Assembly: GCF_025642115.1 (NCBI RefSeq)
Contig: NZ_CP106753.1
Span: 2,813,501 to 2,877,500 of the forward strand
Source: Chitiniphilus purpureus
GTDB lineage: Bacteria > Pseudomonadota > Gammaproteobacteria > Burkholderiales > Chitinibacteraceae
Length of the DNA stretch: 64,000 nucleotides
Direction of reading: 5' to 3'
The notes under the pieces are model-generated. The model worked only from the letters and a program-made list of their open reading frames with translations. It did not search any database and was not told the DNA's origin. Both the position numbers and the translations under genes were made by a program. Shown here piece by piece: positions 38,852 to 49,761 of this stretch; position 1 is the stretch's first letter; each line of letters opens with the position of its first letter.

Positions 38852-39598
38852 TCACTCGTACTTGCCCTCTTTGAGCTTGAGGGCTTCCACCGATTCGGGA
38901 AACTGCCGACGCAGTTGCGCGGCAAGGCGGGTTTCGGTTTCCTGGTCTGCGGCCATGCGCGCCACGCGCACGCCCAGCCACAGCGATTCAGCGCTTTCAG
39001 GCAGACGCTTTTGCAGCTCGGCGTAATACCGCTTGGCCAGCACCGGATCGCCCAGCTTGAGCCCCAGTTCGACCAGCCAGAGCCTGGCCTGCAGATTGTC
39101 CTGCCGATAACGCAGCGCACGTTCGAAATAGTCCTGCGCCGCCTGCGGCTTGCCCGATTTCAATGCGCATTGCCCCGCATTCACCAGCGTCTTGTCCGGA
39201 TTCGCGTAAAGCGGATTCTTCAGCGCATTCAGGTAATAGAGAATGCCTTCCTCGTACTGGGCCCGTTCGCACAGGAACCAGCCGTAGTTGTGGTTGATAT
39301 CGGGGTTGTCCGGTGAAAGCGAAAGCGCCTTCAGGAAATGGTCGCGCGCCTTGCCCTCTTCCTTCAGCTCGGCATAGATGAGCCCGAGGACATTGTAGGC
39401 TTCGGCATATTTGGGATTGACCGCCAGAGCCCGCTTGGCCTCGTCGATGGCCACACCGTACTGGCCGCGCTGGAAATAACCGGCAGCAAGCTGGGTGCGC
39501 AGCACCGCGGCATCGTTGGCCTGCACTGCCTGCACCCCGGGCACAGCGCCGAGGCAAAGACCCAGTAGCAGCCAGAAGGCCACGCCGTACTTTCGCAT
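38852..39598 (-). CDS. pilW: Type IV pilus biogenesis TPR lipoprotein-like protein PilW/PilF
   Basis: 248 residues from MRKYGVAFWLLLG. The start is set by GAGGGG upstream and by the signal peptide; the longer frame has neither. After the signal (about 1–25) there are about six TPR repeats (e.g. AYNVLGLIYAELKEEGKARDHF). PilF/PilW is needed for secretin assembly in type IV pili. The usual lipobox Cys is not evident after the signal (the end reads GVQAVQAND), so it may be a soluble periplasmic protein here. It is followed by rodZ. Confidence 0.87.
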   Translation of the reverse strand: MRKYGVAFWLLLGLCLGAVPGVQAVQANDAAVLRTQLAAGYFQRGQYGVAIDEAKRALAVNPKYAEAYNVLGLIYAELKEEGKARDHFLKALSLSPDNPDINHNYGWFLCERAQYEEGILYYLNALKNPLYANPDKTLVNAGQCALKSGKPQAAQDYFERALRYRQDNLQARLWLVELGLKLGDPVLAKRYYAELQKRLPESAESLWLGVRVARMAADQETETRLAAQLRRQFPESVEALKLKEGKYE

Positions 39599-39608
39599 GC
39601 TTTTCCCC

Positions 39609-40730
39609 TCAATCACGGAAAGTGATCGGCTGCACGTTGTCCGCCCGCTGCGTGCGCCGTGTGCGATCCTTGACCTGCCCCGCCAGCTGGCCACAGGCGG
39701 CGTCGATGTCATCGCCGCGCGTCTTGCGTACCGTGACGATGTATCCCGCCTCGATCAGAAGGTCGCGAAAGGCGAGAATAGCATCGCGGGACGAACGGTT
39801 GTACCCCGAGTTGGGGAAGGGGTTGAACGGGATCAGGTTGAGCTTGCACGGCACGTCGCGCAGCAGCGCCGCCAGTTGCCGGGCATGTTCGGGCTGGTCA
39901 TTGACCCCATCGAGCATCACGTACTCGAAGGTGATGAAATCCCGTGGCGCCTTTTCCAGGTAGCGCCGGCACGCGGCCAGCAGTTCATTGAGCGGATATT
40001 TCTTGTTGATCGGCACGATCTGGTCGCGCAGGGCATCGTTGGGGGCGTGCAGGCTTACCGCCAACGCCACCGGACAGGCCTCCCGCAACCGATCCATCGC
40101 CGGCACCAATCCCGAAGTGGACAGGGTGACGCGCCGCCGGGACAGGCCGTAGGCGTTGTCATCCAGCATCAGCTTGAGTGCGGCGACCACATTGTCGAAA
40201 TTGGCGAGCGGCTCGCCCATGCCCATCATCACCACGTTGGAGACGATACGGCTGTCTTCATTGGCAGGCGTCCCCAGCCGGGCCTGCTCCAGCGAAAGCC
40301 GCCGGTTGGCCCACCATAGCTGCCCAATGATCTCGCCGACCGACAGATTGCGGTTGAAGCCTTGCTTGGCGGTGGAACAGAACGAGCAGTCGAGGGCACA
40401 ACCCACCTGGCTGGAGACGCATAGCGTGCCGCGGTCGTCCTCGGGGATGAACACGGTCTCGATACCGTTGCCCACGCCGACATCGAGCAGCCATTTGGTG
40501 GTGCCGTCGCTGGCGACATGCTCGGCCAGCACGCCCGGTGCCTTGACCTCGGCCGTGCCCTGCAGCCTGGCGCGCAGCGACTTGGCGATATCGGTCATCT
40601 GCTCGAAATCCGATACACCGCGCTGATGGACCCACTTCAGCAGCTGCTTGGCGCGGAACGGCTTTTCGCCGTATTGCGCCATCAGGCCGGTCAGCGCCTG
40701 GGCATCGTAATCAAGCAGATTGACAGACAT
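39609..40730 (-). CDS. rlmN: Dual-specificity 23S rRNA/tRNA methyltransferase RlmN
   Basis: 373 residues from [11 protein letters not shown]. This start has GGGAG upstream and gives the family length; the frame runs on for 66 unsupported codons. The radical-SAM cluster CALDCSFC is present, with MGMGEPL and a C-terminal catalytic Cys in DAACGQL. It adds a C2 methyl to A2503 of 23S rRNA and A37 of some tRNAs. Confidence 0.97.
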   Translation of the reverse strand: MSVNLLDYDAQALTGLMAQYGEKPFRAKQLLKWVHQRGVSDFEQMTDIAKSLRARLQGTAEVKAPGVLAEHVASDGTTKWLLDVGVGNGIETVFIPEDDRGTLCVSSQVGCALDCSFCSTAKQGFNRNLSVGEIIGQLWWANRRLSLEQARLGTPANEDSRIVSNVVMMGMGEPLANFDNVVAALKLMLDDNAYGLSRRRVTLSTSGLVPAMDRLREACPVALAVSLHAPNDALRDQIVPINKKYPLNELLAACRRYLEKAPRDFITFEYVMLDGVNDQPEHARQLAALLRDVPCKLNLIPFNPFPNSGYNRSSRDAILAFRDLLIEAGYIVTVRKTRGDDIDAACGQLAGQVKDRTRRTQRADNVQPITFRD

Positions 40731-40773
40731 TCGTGATACTCCCGGAATCCGCCCGGTCAACGGGCGGCCTCCA

Positions 40774-41199
40774 TCAGCGGCCGTAGACTTCGCTGGCCGC
40801 GAAGAAATAGGCGATCTCGATCGCGGCATTCTCGGCGCTGTCCGAACCGTGGACGGCATTGGCATCGATCGAATCGGCGAAATCGGCGCGAATGGTGCCC
40901 TGGTCAGCCTTCTTCGGATCGGTGGCACCCATCAGTTCACGGTTCCTGAGGACCGCGTTCTCGCCTTCGAGCACCTGAATCATCACCGGACCGGACACCA
41001 TGAAATCGACCAGATCCTTGAAGAACGGACGCTCCTTGTGCACTGCGTAGAAGCCCTCGGCTTCAGTGCGGGACAACTGCTTCATCCGGGCGGCGACCAC
41101 TTTCAGGCCGGCCGATTCGAAACGGTCATAGATCTTGCCGATCACATTCTTTGCAACAGCATCGGGTTTTACGATCGACAAGGTGCGTTCAATAGCCAT
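40774..41199 (-). CDS. ndk: Nucleoside-diphosphate kinase
   Basis: 141 residues, exact family size. It begins [14 protein letters not shown], and the catalytic His lies in NAVHGSDS. It equilibrates NTP pools. GGAG precedes the ATG. It is the first gene of the rlmN block and is divergent from the SPOR-domain gene. Confidence 0.98.
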   Translation of the reverse strand: MAIERTLSIVKPDAVAKNVIGKIYDRFESAGLKVVAARMKQLSRTEAEGFYAVHKERPFFKDLVDFMVSGPVMIQVLEGENAVLRNRELMGATDPKKADQGTIRADFADSIDANAVHGSDSAENAAIEIAYFFAASEVYGR

Positions 41200-41324
41200 G
41201 TTGACTCCAAAAAGGCGTTACGGTTCTGAGGATAAACGCGAAGAAACAAAAGAAATGGTTTGCAGCAACGAGCGGACTCGGCTAGCCTCGTTGGGTTCGG
41301 GCTGCAGCGTACCGCGCGGTACAC

Positions 41325-41352
41325 TTGGCCCAAAATAGCCAAACATTATAAC
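41325..41352 (+). promoter_or_regulatory. Candidate promoter of the SPOR-domain gene
   Basis: TTGGCC (41325–41330) and TATAAC (41347–41352) are separated by 16 bases, 21 bases before the start codon. It matches sigma-70 moderately well. Confidence 0.45.
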
Positions 41353-41373
41353 AAACTTGGTGCGGCGCGGCAG

Positions 41374-42051
41374 ATGAGCGAAGGACAGGATCCGCTACTG
41401 CGGGAAGCCGAGCAACATCGGCTGCGGGAACAGGTTTTCTGGCGGCTGGGGATCGCCGCCGGGCTCATCGTCATCATCCTGGCCGGCATCTATCTGCTCG
41501 ACCGGCCCGCATCCTCTCCTGTCACGGTCACCGGTACACAGCCCCGCATCGCCCCGGCTGTGCCGACCAACAGACCGGCAATCCCGATCCGCACCCCTCC
41601 CACCGCGCAAGCCAGCGCGCCCGCGGCCATCGGCACGCCGGCATCCAGTCCGGCTGCGACGCCCTCCCCGACGGCCAGCACGGTGACGGCAGCGCCGGCC
41701 ACAACAACGCCGGTGCAGGCCACCGGCGCTGTGGCCACGCCGCTGCCCTCGCCCCGCCCCGCCACCGCGGTGCCTTCCCGGGCAGACCGGCCGACCATGC
41801 AGGCACCACAACCGGTTGCGCCGACGGCGGCCCAGCCGGTGGAGCGGACGGAGCATTACACAGTCCAGGCCGGTGTGTTCCTGCACGCCGACAATGCGGA
41901 GAAGCTGCTGCGCCAGCTGCAACGGGCCGGCGTGCCCGCCTATCTCGAAACCCGGGTGCAGCTCGGTCCGTTCAAGAACAAGGCCGAAGCGGATGCGGCG
42001 AGCCGCAAGCTACGCGAACTGGGCATCGAACCGGTCCGTCGCAACGAATAG
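41374..42051 (+). CDS. SPOR-domain membrane protein
   Basis: 225 residues from MSEGQDPLLREAEQ, chosen because the sequence before it reads as promoter and leader. The RBS is weak. A cytoplasmic N-terminus precedes one helix (about 25–44), a long Pro/Ala/Thr-rich periplasmic linker (about 45–150) and a C-terminal SPOR domain (TVQAGVFLHADNAEKLL … LGPFKNKAEADAASRKL). SPOR domains bind denuded septal peptidoglycan, so a role in division or envelope maintenance, like FtsN or DedD, is likely. The exact orthologue is not decided. Confidence 0.85.
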   Translation: MSEGQDPLLREAEQHRLREQVFWRLGIAAGLIVIILAGIYLLDRPASSPVTVTGTQPRIAPAVPTNRPAIPIRTPPTAQASAPAAIGTPASSPAATPSPTASTVTAAPATTTPVQATGAVATPLPSPRPATAVPSRADRPTMQAPQPVAPTAAQPVERTEHYTVQAGVFLHADNAEKLLRQLQRAGVPAYLETRVQLGPFKNKAEADAASRKLRELGIEPVRRNE

Positions 42052-42142
42052 CGCGCTACCCGGGCCATCAGGCCGGACAGCGGTGGCACGTGGTGGGGCC
42101 CGGCCTGCCCGGTTCACGCGCCTGCGGCGTTTGTACCGTTCC

Positions 42143-43291
42143 CTAAGCCAGCCAGTTGCCCAGCTGTGCGCTCAAGGTCTGCCGCTGCCGGACCGCATCG
42201 CCCATCAGCACGAAACCGCCCAGCACGCCCTCGGGCGTTTCCCAGCGCGCCGTGAGTCCGGCTGCGCCGGCGTCGACCTGCCAGGCTCCGGCCGGGCAGG
42301 TGAGCGGCGGCGCAATCACCGTGGGGCATGCCGGGGTCTTGACCACGATGGGCATGGCTGGATAGCGCAGCGACATGGGCTGGCCTGCTAGCGTCGCAGC
42401 CAATGAGCGCGCTTGCTGCATCAACGGCATCACGAAAGGCAGGTTGAACCCCGCGGCTTCCACGCAATCACCCACGGCCCAGATGTGAGGATCGCTGGTC
42501 CGCAGATCCGCACCGGTCACGATACCGCGGGCCACCGTAAGACCTGCGGCCCTCGCCAGGCTGACCCGCGGCCCGAGCCCGATGGCCGACAGCACCAGCG
42601 CGCCATCCACGAGGGTGCCGTCATCCAGCGTCACCCGATAGCCGGGCCCGCTGCAGTCGACCTGGGTGGCATGGCGGCCCAGGTGGAATGACACACCGTG
42701 CTGCTGCAACCTGTCCTGCATCCAGCGACCCGCTTCCTGAGGCAGCAGCCGCGCCAACGGCCAGGCCGCCGGATCGACCAGCACCGGTGTCAGGCCACGG
42801 GCCACCAGATCGTTGGCAAACTCGCAACCGATCAAGCCAGCACCCAGGATCACCACCACGCCCTGCCCGGGCAGCCGGGCCAGGAAATGCGCATAGTCGG
42901 AGAGATCGTTGACTGCCAGCACAGCGCCGTGCTCCCCGGCCAATAGCGGACGCACCGGGTCCGCGCCCAGCGCCAGCACCAGATCGCGGTAGCCGAGCGC
43001 GCGGCCGTCCGCCAGGATCAGGCGGCGCGCCGACGCCTCGATGGCCTGCACCTCGGTCTGCGCCAGGATGGTGGCGTTCAGCTCCTCGGCCATCGACTCG
43101 CAGGACTTCATCACCAGCGCGGCGGGCGCCTTGCCGCCGGCCAGCGCGTTGGAGAGCATGGGCTTGGAATAGAAATGCGCGTCGTCGCGCGCGATGAGCA
43201 CCAAGGGCGTCGCGCGATCGAGCTTGCGCAATTCGCGGGCGACGTTGTAGCCGGCAAGCCCGGCACCGACGATGATGATGGGTTCGGACAT
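42143..43291 (-). CDS. FAD-dependent rubredoxin/ferredoxin reductase
   Basis: 382 residues from MSEPIIIVGAGLAGYN. The longer frame is rejected because the FAD-binding GxGxxG should lie at the N-terminus. A second Rossmann motif (VVILGAGLIGCEFAN) binds NAD(P)H. The C-terminal domain resembles rubredoxin reductases such as AlkT/RubB. It would pass electrons from NAD(P)H to a small iron protein, in alkane oxidation or in peroxide and oxygen defence. No rubredoxin gene is adjacent. It lies 39 bases after oxyR on the same strand, which favours the defence role. Confidence 0.85.
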   Translation of the reverse strand: MSEPIIIVGAGLAGYNVARELRKLDRATPLVLIARDDAHFYSKPMLSNALAGGKAPAALVMKSCESMAEELNATILAQTEVQAIEASARRLILADGRALGYRDLVLALGADPVRPLLAGEHGAVLAVNDLSDYAHFLARLPGQGVVVILGAGLIGCEFANDLVARGLTPVLVDPAAWPLARLLPQEAGRWMQDRLQQHGVSFHLGRHATQVDCSGPGYRVTLDDGTLVDGALVLSAIGLGPRVSLARAAGLTVARGIVTGADLRTSDPHIWAVGDCVEAAGFNLPFVMPLMQQARSLAATLAGQPMSLRYPAMPIVVKTPACPTVIAPPLTCPAGAWQVDAGAAGLTARWETPEGVLGGFVLMGDAVRQRQTLSAQLGNWLA

Positions 43292-43330
43292 CAGCAACCT
43301 GTTTCGATCAAGTTCACGGCATGCCAGCAC

Positions 43331-44272
43331 TCAGGCGCTGGGTTCGGCGTCCGGCAGATAGGCCACGGCCGGGAGCGATGCATTGAGGATGGATTGGCGT
43401 ACGACCTCGACAGCGGCAAGCCGTGGGAAATTCTTGCGCCAGGCAAGCACCACCCGCCGGGTCGGGATCGGTTCGGCAAACGGGCGGATGCTGAGCAACG
43501 CCTCATCCGCCGCCGAGACCGAAGTGGCCGGCAACACGGTCACCCCGATACCGCCCGCCACCATATGACGGATTGTCGTCAACGAACTGCCCTGCAGCGT
43601 GCGCTGCAGGCTGCTGCCGGCCGGCACGCTTTCGCGGTTCAAATCCGGACAGGTCTGCAACACCTGGTCGCGAAAGCAGTTGCCCGGCGAGAGCAGCAGC
43701 ACGTTTTCCTCGGCCAGCTGCTCGGAATCGACTGCGCCGAAACGCTCCCAGGGATGCCCCTTGGGCGTGGCCACCACAAAGGGTTCGTCATACACCGCCT
43801 GGGTCACGATGCCGCTTTCATGGAACGGCTCGGCGACCACGGCAAGGTCGATCTCGCCCTGCTTGAGCATCTCGGCCAGCCGGGCCGTGTAGTTCTCTTC
43901 CAGCAGCAGCTGCATCTGCGATGCGCGTTCGCGCAGCGCCGGGATCAGATGCGGCAGCAGGTAGGGGCTGATGGTATAGATGATGCCCAGTCGCAGCGAA
44001 CCGGCGAGCGGGTCCTTGCCCTGCTCGGCCAATTGCTTGATCACCTGCACCTCTTCGAGCACCACCTGCGACTGTTCGACGATGCGCTCGCCGATCGGCG
44101 TGAGCGTCACATCGCCGGCGGAACGCTCGAACAGCGTCACGCCCAGCTCATCCTCAAGTTTCTTCACCGCCACCGACAGCGTCGGCTGTGAGACAAAGCA
44201 GCTGGCCGCGGCGCGGCCGAAATGGCGCTCGCGCGCCACGGCAACGATGTAGCGCAGTTCGGTCAATGTCAT
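43331..44272 (-). CDS. oxyR: Peroxide-sensing LysR-type regulator OxyR
   Basis: 313 residues from MTLTELRYIVAVARERHFG. This ATG overlaps the dsbB stop as ATGA; the longer open frame is spurious. A LysR winged helix-turn-helix is N-terminal. The redox Cys pair falls at exactly 199 and 208 (GNCFRDQVLQTC), the E. coli OxyR numbering, so a peroxide-induced disulfide switch is well supported. It activates catalase, peroxidase and similar genes, none of which is nearby. Overlap with dsbB and closeness to a rubredoxin reductase make a redox-themed cluster. Confidence 0.95.
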   Translation of the reverse strand: MTLTELRYIVAVARERHFGRAAASCFVSQPTLSVAVKKLEDELGVTLFERSAGDVTLTPIGERIVEQSQVVLEEVQVIKQLAEQGKDPLAGSLRLGIIYTISPYLLPHLIPALRERASQMQLLLEENYTARLAEMLKQGEIDLAVVAEPFHESGIVTQAVYDEPFVVATPKGHPWERFGAVDSEQLAEENVLLLSPGNCFRDQVLQTCPDLNRESVPAGSSLQRTLQGSSLTTIRHMVAGGIGVTVLPATSVSAADEALLSIRPFAEPIPTRRVVLAWRKNFPRLAAVEVVRQSILNASLPAVAYLPDAEPSA

Positions 44273-44787
44273 GGGCGTTGCCCCCCCAGGCCGCGCCAGC
44301 GCAGCATGCATAGCCAGATGGCTGCAATCAACATACCGGACATGGCCAGCATTACCCACAGCGGCACGCTGACACCGAACAGCGTGAAATCGACCGCGCT
44401 GCAATCGCCCACCGGGCGGATCAGCATCGCAAACCAGGCCGGCCAGGCCGGATCATTCAGATCGATGGGAAACGGCAGGCTGGCGGCACAGGCCGCAGTC
44501 GGGTCGGGTGGGCCGTACTGCAGTTGCAGGTTAAGCGCCGCGGCCCAGGCACCGAACAGTGCCGAACCGGCCAGGGACCCGCCCAGCAGCAGCAGCCCGG
44601 CGCGGCTGCGCGGGCGCCACGCCACCGCCAGGAGTGCGAGCAATCCGTAGGCGATCACGGCAAGGCGCTGGTATACGCACATCAGGCACGGCATCACCCA
44701 GTGGTAGACCTGATGGTAGAGCGCGAACGCAAGCATGCCGGCACACGCCAAGAACAACACAAGAAACCCCAGACGCCAGCGGTCCAT
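44269..44787 (-). CDS. dsbB: Disulfide bond formation protein DsbB
   Basis: 172 residues with four membrane helices. The CxxC pair is at C34/C37 (MPCLMCVYQR) and the second periplasmic pair at C100 and C129. It reoxidises DsbA and hands electrons to quinones. The stop overlaps the oxyR start by 4 bases, so translational coupling is likely. Confidence 0.96.
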   Translation of the reverse strand: MDRWRLGFLVLFLACAGMLAFALYHQVYHWVMPCLMCVYQRLAVIAYGLLALLAVAWRPRSRAGLLLLGGSLAGSALFGAWAAALNLQLQYGPPDPTAACAASLPFPIDLNDPAWPAWFAMLIRPVGDCSAVDFTLFGVSVPLWVMLAMSGMLIAAIWLCMLRWRGLGGQRP

Positions 44788-44874
44788 GCCGCACTCCCCG
44801 ATCGGTCTTTGTCAGACAAGCGGCCGATTGTAACGCCGCCGGGTACAGCCGCAACAGCGTGGCACAGCACAGGC

Positions 44875-46020
44875 TCAGGAAGCGCTCAGGAACGCAAGCA
44901 GGTCCTGGCGCCGCGCCATCGCATCCCGATAGCCCAGCCGGATCAGTTCGCGCGCGTACTGATAATGAAAGAGGACGTAGCTTGCCAGCATCGAGCCCTG
45001 CGGCCGGAACGCCCCCAGCCCACCCAGCAGGAAGCGCAGCCCCGGCGGAAAGGTGGAACGGTGCGGCATCACCAGGCGCTCCAGGGGCCGGGAGGGCGTG
45101 ATGGCCAGCACCGCCACCGGGCGCAGCCCCAGCCGCTCGCGCTCGGCCTGCGGCAGGTAACCCAGGGTGCGGTTGATGCGCGTCACCCGTTCCAGGTCGG
45201 CTTCGAGGCCATCGATGAAGATGCTGTCGAGCAGATGGCCGGCCACCTGCGCCAGCGGGGGGTAGTCCTGCACCTTTTCCCGCACCGGCGTGGCCTGCCG
45301 CTGTGGTGCCACGCCCACCACCAGGATGCGTTCGGCGCCAAGATGGATGGCCGGGCTGATAGGTGCGACCTGCCGTACCGAGCCGTCGCCGAAGTATTCG
45401 CGATGGATACGCGCAGCTGGGAATACAAAAGGGATCGCGCTGGAAGCCAGCAGATGCGGCAGCCGGATCTCGGCCCTTACCCCGAGCCGCTGGACGCGTT
45501 GCCAGCCTTCCAGTCCGGGCAGGCCCTGGAAGAAGCTGACAGACTGGCCACTGCTGTAGCCCGATGCGGTGATCGTCAGTGCCCGCAGCTCACCCGCGGC
45601 AATGGCGCGTGCGATGCCGTCGAAGTCGATCAGACGCTGCAACAGGCCGGCCAGCGGGCGGTTGTCCAGGAACGAGCGCGGATTGCGGCGTCCCAACCCG
45701 CCGAGCAGCAATGAAGCCACCCAATGCGCGGCGCGACCGAACAACGCGGGCAGCGTGGCGCGATACACCTGCTCGGGCGTGAGTGTCAGCCAGGCACGCG
45801 CCAGATCACGCACCGCGGCCCCAAAGTCGGTGGCACCAGCGGCCAGCGCTGCCGCATTGATGCCGCCGGCCGAGGTACCACACAGGATGGGGAAGGGATT
45901 GCCGGCATGCCGGCCGAGCAGCCGACTGATCGCCAGCAACACACCGACCTGGTAGGCCGCGCGCGCACCGCCACCTGAGAGGATCAGCGCTGTGCGCCCT
46001 GGCGTGCGTTCCGTTTGCAT
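44875..46020 (-). CDS. Patatin-like phospholipase
   Basis: 381 residues from MQTERTPGRTALI, set by a strong AGGGGAGG upstream; an open frame of 172 further codons is unsupported. The oxyanion motif GGGAR lies near 16–20, the nucleophile is S50 in GTSAG and the catalytic Asp is D212 in FGDGS, so the Ser-Asp dyad is complete. No signal peptide is evident. The C-terminus has an RssA-like helical end. It probably hydrolyses phospholipids or acyl esters; the substrate is unknown. It is divergent from guaB. Confidence 0.9.
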   Translation of the reverse strand: MQTERTPGRTALILSGGGARAAYQVGVLLAISRLLGRHAGNPFPILCGTSAGGINAAALAAGATDFGAAVRDLARAWLTLTPEQVYRATLPALFGRAAHWVASLLLGGLGRRNPRSFLDNRPLAGLLQRLIDFDGIARAIAAGELRALTITASGYSSGQSVSFFQGLPGLEGWQRVQRLGVRAEIRLPHLLASSAIPFVFPAARIHREYFGDGSVRQVAPISPAIHLGAERILVVGVAPQRQATPVREKVQDYPPLAQVAGHLLDSIFIDGLEADLERVTRINRTLGYLPQAERERLGLRPVAVLAITPSRPLERLVMPHRSTFPPGLRFLLGGLGAFRPQGSMLASYVLFHYQYARELIRLGYRDAMARRQDLLAFLSAS

Positions 46021-46137
46021 ACGGCCTCCCCTTGTCATCGGGCTGCGGTGCGCCCCTTTTTCATCACCCGCTGCATTACTTGGAAAATAGGCTGCGGCAG
46101 CGGCTTGTGCCTTGTCGTTGTGCGGGCGGCGCGGTAG

Positions 46138-47658
<1,521 letters not shown>

Positions 47659-47696
47659 GCCGGCGACGCATCCGTCTGCCGCGCCTGCAAAACTGA

Positions 47697-47734
47697 AGCC
47701 GTAGCCGCGCCATGCGCGGCTACGGCTTTTTTCC
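47697..47734 (+). terminator. Terminator of guaB
   Basis: A 13-bp perfect stem (47697–47709 with 47715–47727) with a 5-base loop, followed by a run of T residues. Confidence 0.93.
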
Positions 47735-47763
47735 GCCGGCCTTGGCCGCAGCAAGCACCATGA

Positions 47764-47793
47764 AAACAGGGCGGCCCCAAGGCCGCCCTGTTT
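47764..47793. terminator. Terminator of the GH18 chitinase pair (minus strand), with A/T arms
   Basis: A 13-bp perfect stem (47764–47776 with 47781–47793) with AAA at one end and TTT at the other. It lies directly after the stop of the minus-strand chitinase. Confidence 0.85.
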
Positions 47794-47815
47794 CGCAACG
47801 CCGCAGGTGCAGCGG

Positions 47816-49594
47816 TTACTTGCGCAGCCCCTGGTACAGGGTATCGACCAATTCACCATCCGGCGTATCACCGACCAGCTCCCAGGCCATGATGCCGCCC
47901 AGCTGCTGTTTCTTCACGAACTCGACCTTTTCCTTGAGCGCCTGGATGTCGTCGTACACCCACATCTCGCTGCCGTTGAGCTTCCAGACCGCCTTGGTAC
48001 GCTCATCGCGGAACACCTGGCCAGGCATTGCCTTGATGTCGTCATAGCCGGCGGTTCCCGGATCGTACGTACCCTTGGCCTTTTCCTTGATAGGCTGGCC
48101 CATGCCGTTGTTGTCGGTCTTGGACAGGACCCAACCGTAGCCGTAGAACGGCACGCCCACCACCAGCTTCTGCGGTGGCACCCCACCTTCGATGTATTCC
48201 TTTATCGACCCGGCAGTGGTGATCTCGGCCGCGCTGCCGTACAGCGTTGCCAGATGGCCCGACTTGTTCGACCACGGGCCGGCGTAGTCATAGGTCATCA
48301 CGTTGATCCAGTTCAGCGGCTTGTGGATCTGGTCCAGTTCCATGTTGCTGCTGATATTGGACGGCGCACCGGTGGCGATGGTCAGCAGATAGCCCGGCTT
48401 GACCGCGTCGAGCTGCTTGCGGAACTCGTTGAGCAGCGCGGTGAAGTTCTGCTTGTCTTCCGGCCGCACCACGTTGCCGGGGGCTCCTTGCGAGGCCGGG
48501 TATTCCCAATCCACGTCGATGCCGTCGAACACGCCGGCGGCCAGCCCCTCGATGAGCTTGCCGTCGCGGGTCGGCACGTTGCCCTTGATATAGGCATCGA
48601 TGCACGACTTGACGAATGCCTGGCGGTTGGCAGGCAGCGCCGCGTCGGAGAAGTGCTTGGACCAGTTCCAACCGCCCAGGCTGATCACCACCTTGAGCTG
48701 CGGATATTTCTTCTTGAGCTGCTTGATCTGGTTCCAATGGCCGAACAGCCCCTTGTCGCCCTGGTCGGGCTTGCCGTCGAGCGTATGCTCGGCCGGTACC
48801 GGATCCCAGTAGTCCAGCGCCGCGCTGCCCACGCCCGCCTTGTCGATGCCGACGGTGCACTTGTTGTCGACCACATTGCCGAAGGCGTACTGGATCACCG
48901 TCGCCTTCTTGGCGGTGCCGCTTTGCTCGATGTGCTTGACCCAGTAGCCGCGGCCCGTCCCCCAGCTCGGGAAATAGAACACCAGCTGGGCGCCCTTGCC
49001 GGCCGGCGCATCGTTCGGCCCGACCGTGGCAACCTTCGGCGCGGGCGCGGCAGCCCCCTTGCCGGCGCCGTCGCCCTTGCGCACCAGCTTGACGTTGTCG
49101 AAATAGATGTCGCCGCCGGACCCATTGGACTGGACCCATTGCTCCAGCGAGAGATGGAAGTCAAAGCGACCCTTGAAGTCGAAGCTGTAGCTCTCCCACT
49201 TCTTGGTGTCCTTGATATGTTCGGGGAAGCCGGAACTGGCCGTGCCTGCAAGCCAGTTGTCCCGCCCCGGGAATTCAGAGGTATAGCCGATCACACCGCC
49301 GCAGTTGAAGCCGCAGGTGCCCAGGTACTCGAAGGACAAGGTGTACTTGCCTTCGGGGAATTTCTCCTTGGTGAAGATATCACCGCCGAACACCGGCTTG
49401 TCGAAGCGGACCACCTTGTTGCCCGGCCGCAGCGGATCGTCGACGATGGTGGCATGCATGGGTACGCTGCCGTCGCCGTTCTGCCCGATCCATAACGTGT
49501 TCAGATCGTTGTCGAATTTTTCGTCCAGAACCACGCTGTCGGCGTGGGCCAAGGCGGCGGCCAACATCGCCGGCAGCACCAGTTTCTTGTACAT
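47816..49594 (-). CDS. Secreted GH18 chitinase with N-terminal jelly-roll carbohydrate-binding-like domain
   Basis: 592 residues from MYKKLVLPAMLAAAL, with CGGAG 9 bases upstream and a signal peptide (cleavage near AHA-DS, about 18). An N-terminal beta-sandwich domain (about 20–172, from VVLDEKFDNDL to GGDIYFDNVKL) resembles CBM4/9- or CBM16-type jelly-roll modules. An Ala/Pro/Lys linker follows, then a GH18 barrel (about 203–592). The active site is DGIDVDWE with E364 as proton donor, and the VISLGGWNWS strand is in place. It is the downstream gene of a GH18 pair. No CBM5/12 module is seen. The sugar specificity of the N-terminal domain is not known. Confidence 0.94.
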   Translation of the reverse strand: MYKKLVLPAMLAAALAHADSVVLDEKFDNDLNTLWIGQNGDGSVPMHATIVDDPLRPGNKVVRFDKPVFGGDIFTKEKFPEGKYTLSFEYLGTCGFNCGGVIGYTSEFPGRDNWLAGTASSGFPEHIKDTKKWESYSFDFKGRFDFHLSLEQWVQSNGSGGDIYFDNVKLVRKGDGAGKGAAAPAPKVATVGPNDAPAGKGAQLVFYFPSWGTGRGYWVKHIEQSGTAKKATVIQYAFGNVVDNKCTVGIDKAGVGSAALDYWDPVPAEHTLDGKPDQGDKGLFGHWNQIKQLKKKYPQLKVVISLGGWNWSKHFSDAALPANRQAFVKSCIDAYIKGNVPTRDGKLIEGLAAGVFDGIDVDWEYPASQGAPGNVVRPEDKQNFTALLNEFRKQLDAVKPGYLLTIATGAPSNISSNMELDQIHKPLNWINVMTYDYAGPWSNKSGHLATLYGSAAEITTAGSIKEYIEGGVPPQKLVVGVPFYGYGWVLSKTDNNGMGQPIKEKAKGTYDPGTAGYDDIKAMPGQVFRDERTKAVWKLNGSEMWVYDDIQALKEKVEFVKKQQLGGIMAWELVGDTPDGELVDTLYQGLRK

Positions 49595-49717
49595 GTTTAT
49601 CGCTCCGGAACACCGGCTTGTCGCCGGCATAGTTATCGGCAAACGACGGACGTCCACACACGCACCGCCGTGCCAAGCTTGCTTATATCGCATGGCACGG
49701 CAATGTGCATCGCCGGA

Positions 49718-49739
49718 CGCAGGCGGCGTACCGCCTGCG
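49718..49739 (-). terminator. Stem-loop between the two GH18 genes, weak terminator or processing element
   Basis: A 9-bp perfect GC-rich stem (49718–49726 with 49731–49739) and a 4-base loop, 22 bases past the stop of the 401-residue chitinase. There is no T run on the minus strand, so it more likely stabilises the 3' end or gives partial termination between the two genes. Confidence 0.4.
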
Positions 49740-49761
49740 CAACGTCCCGGAGCTTTTGCGT

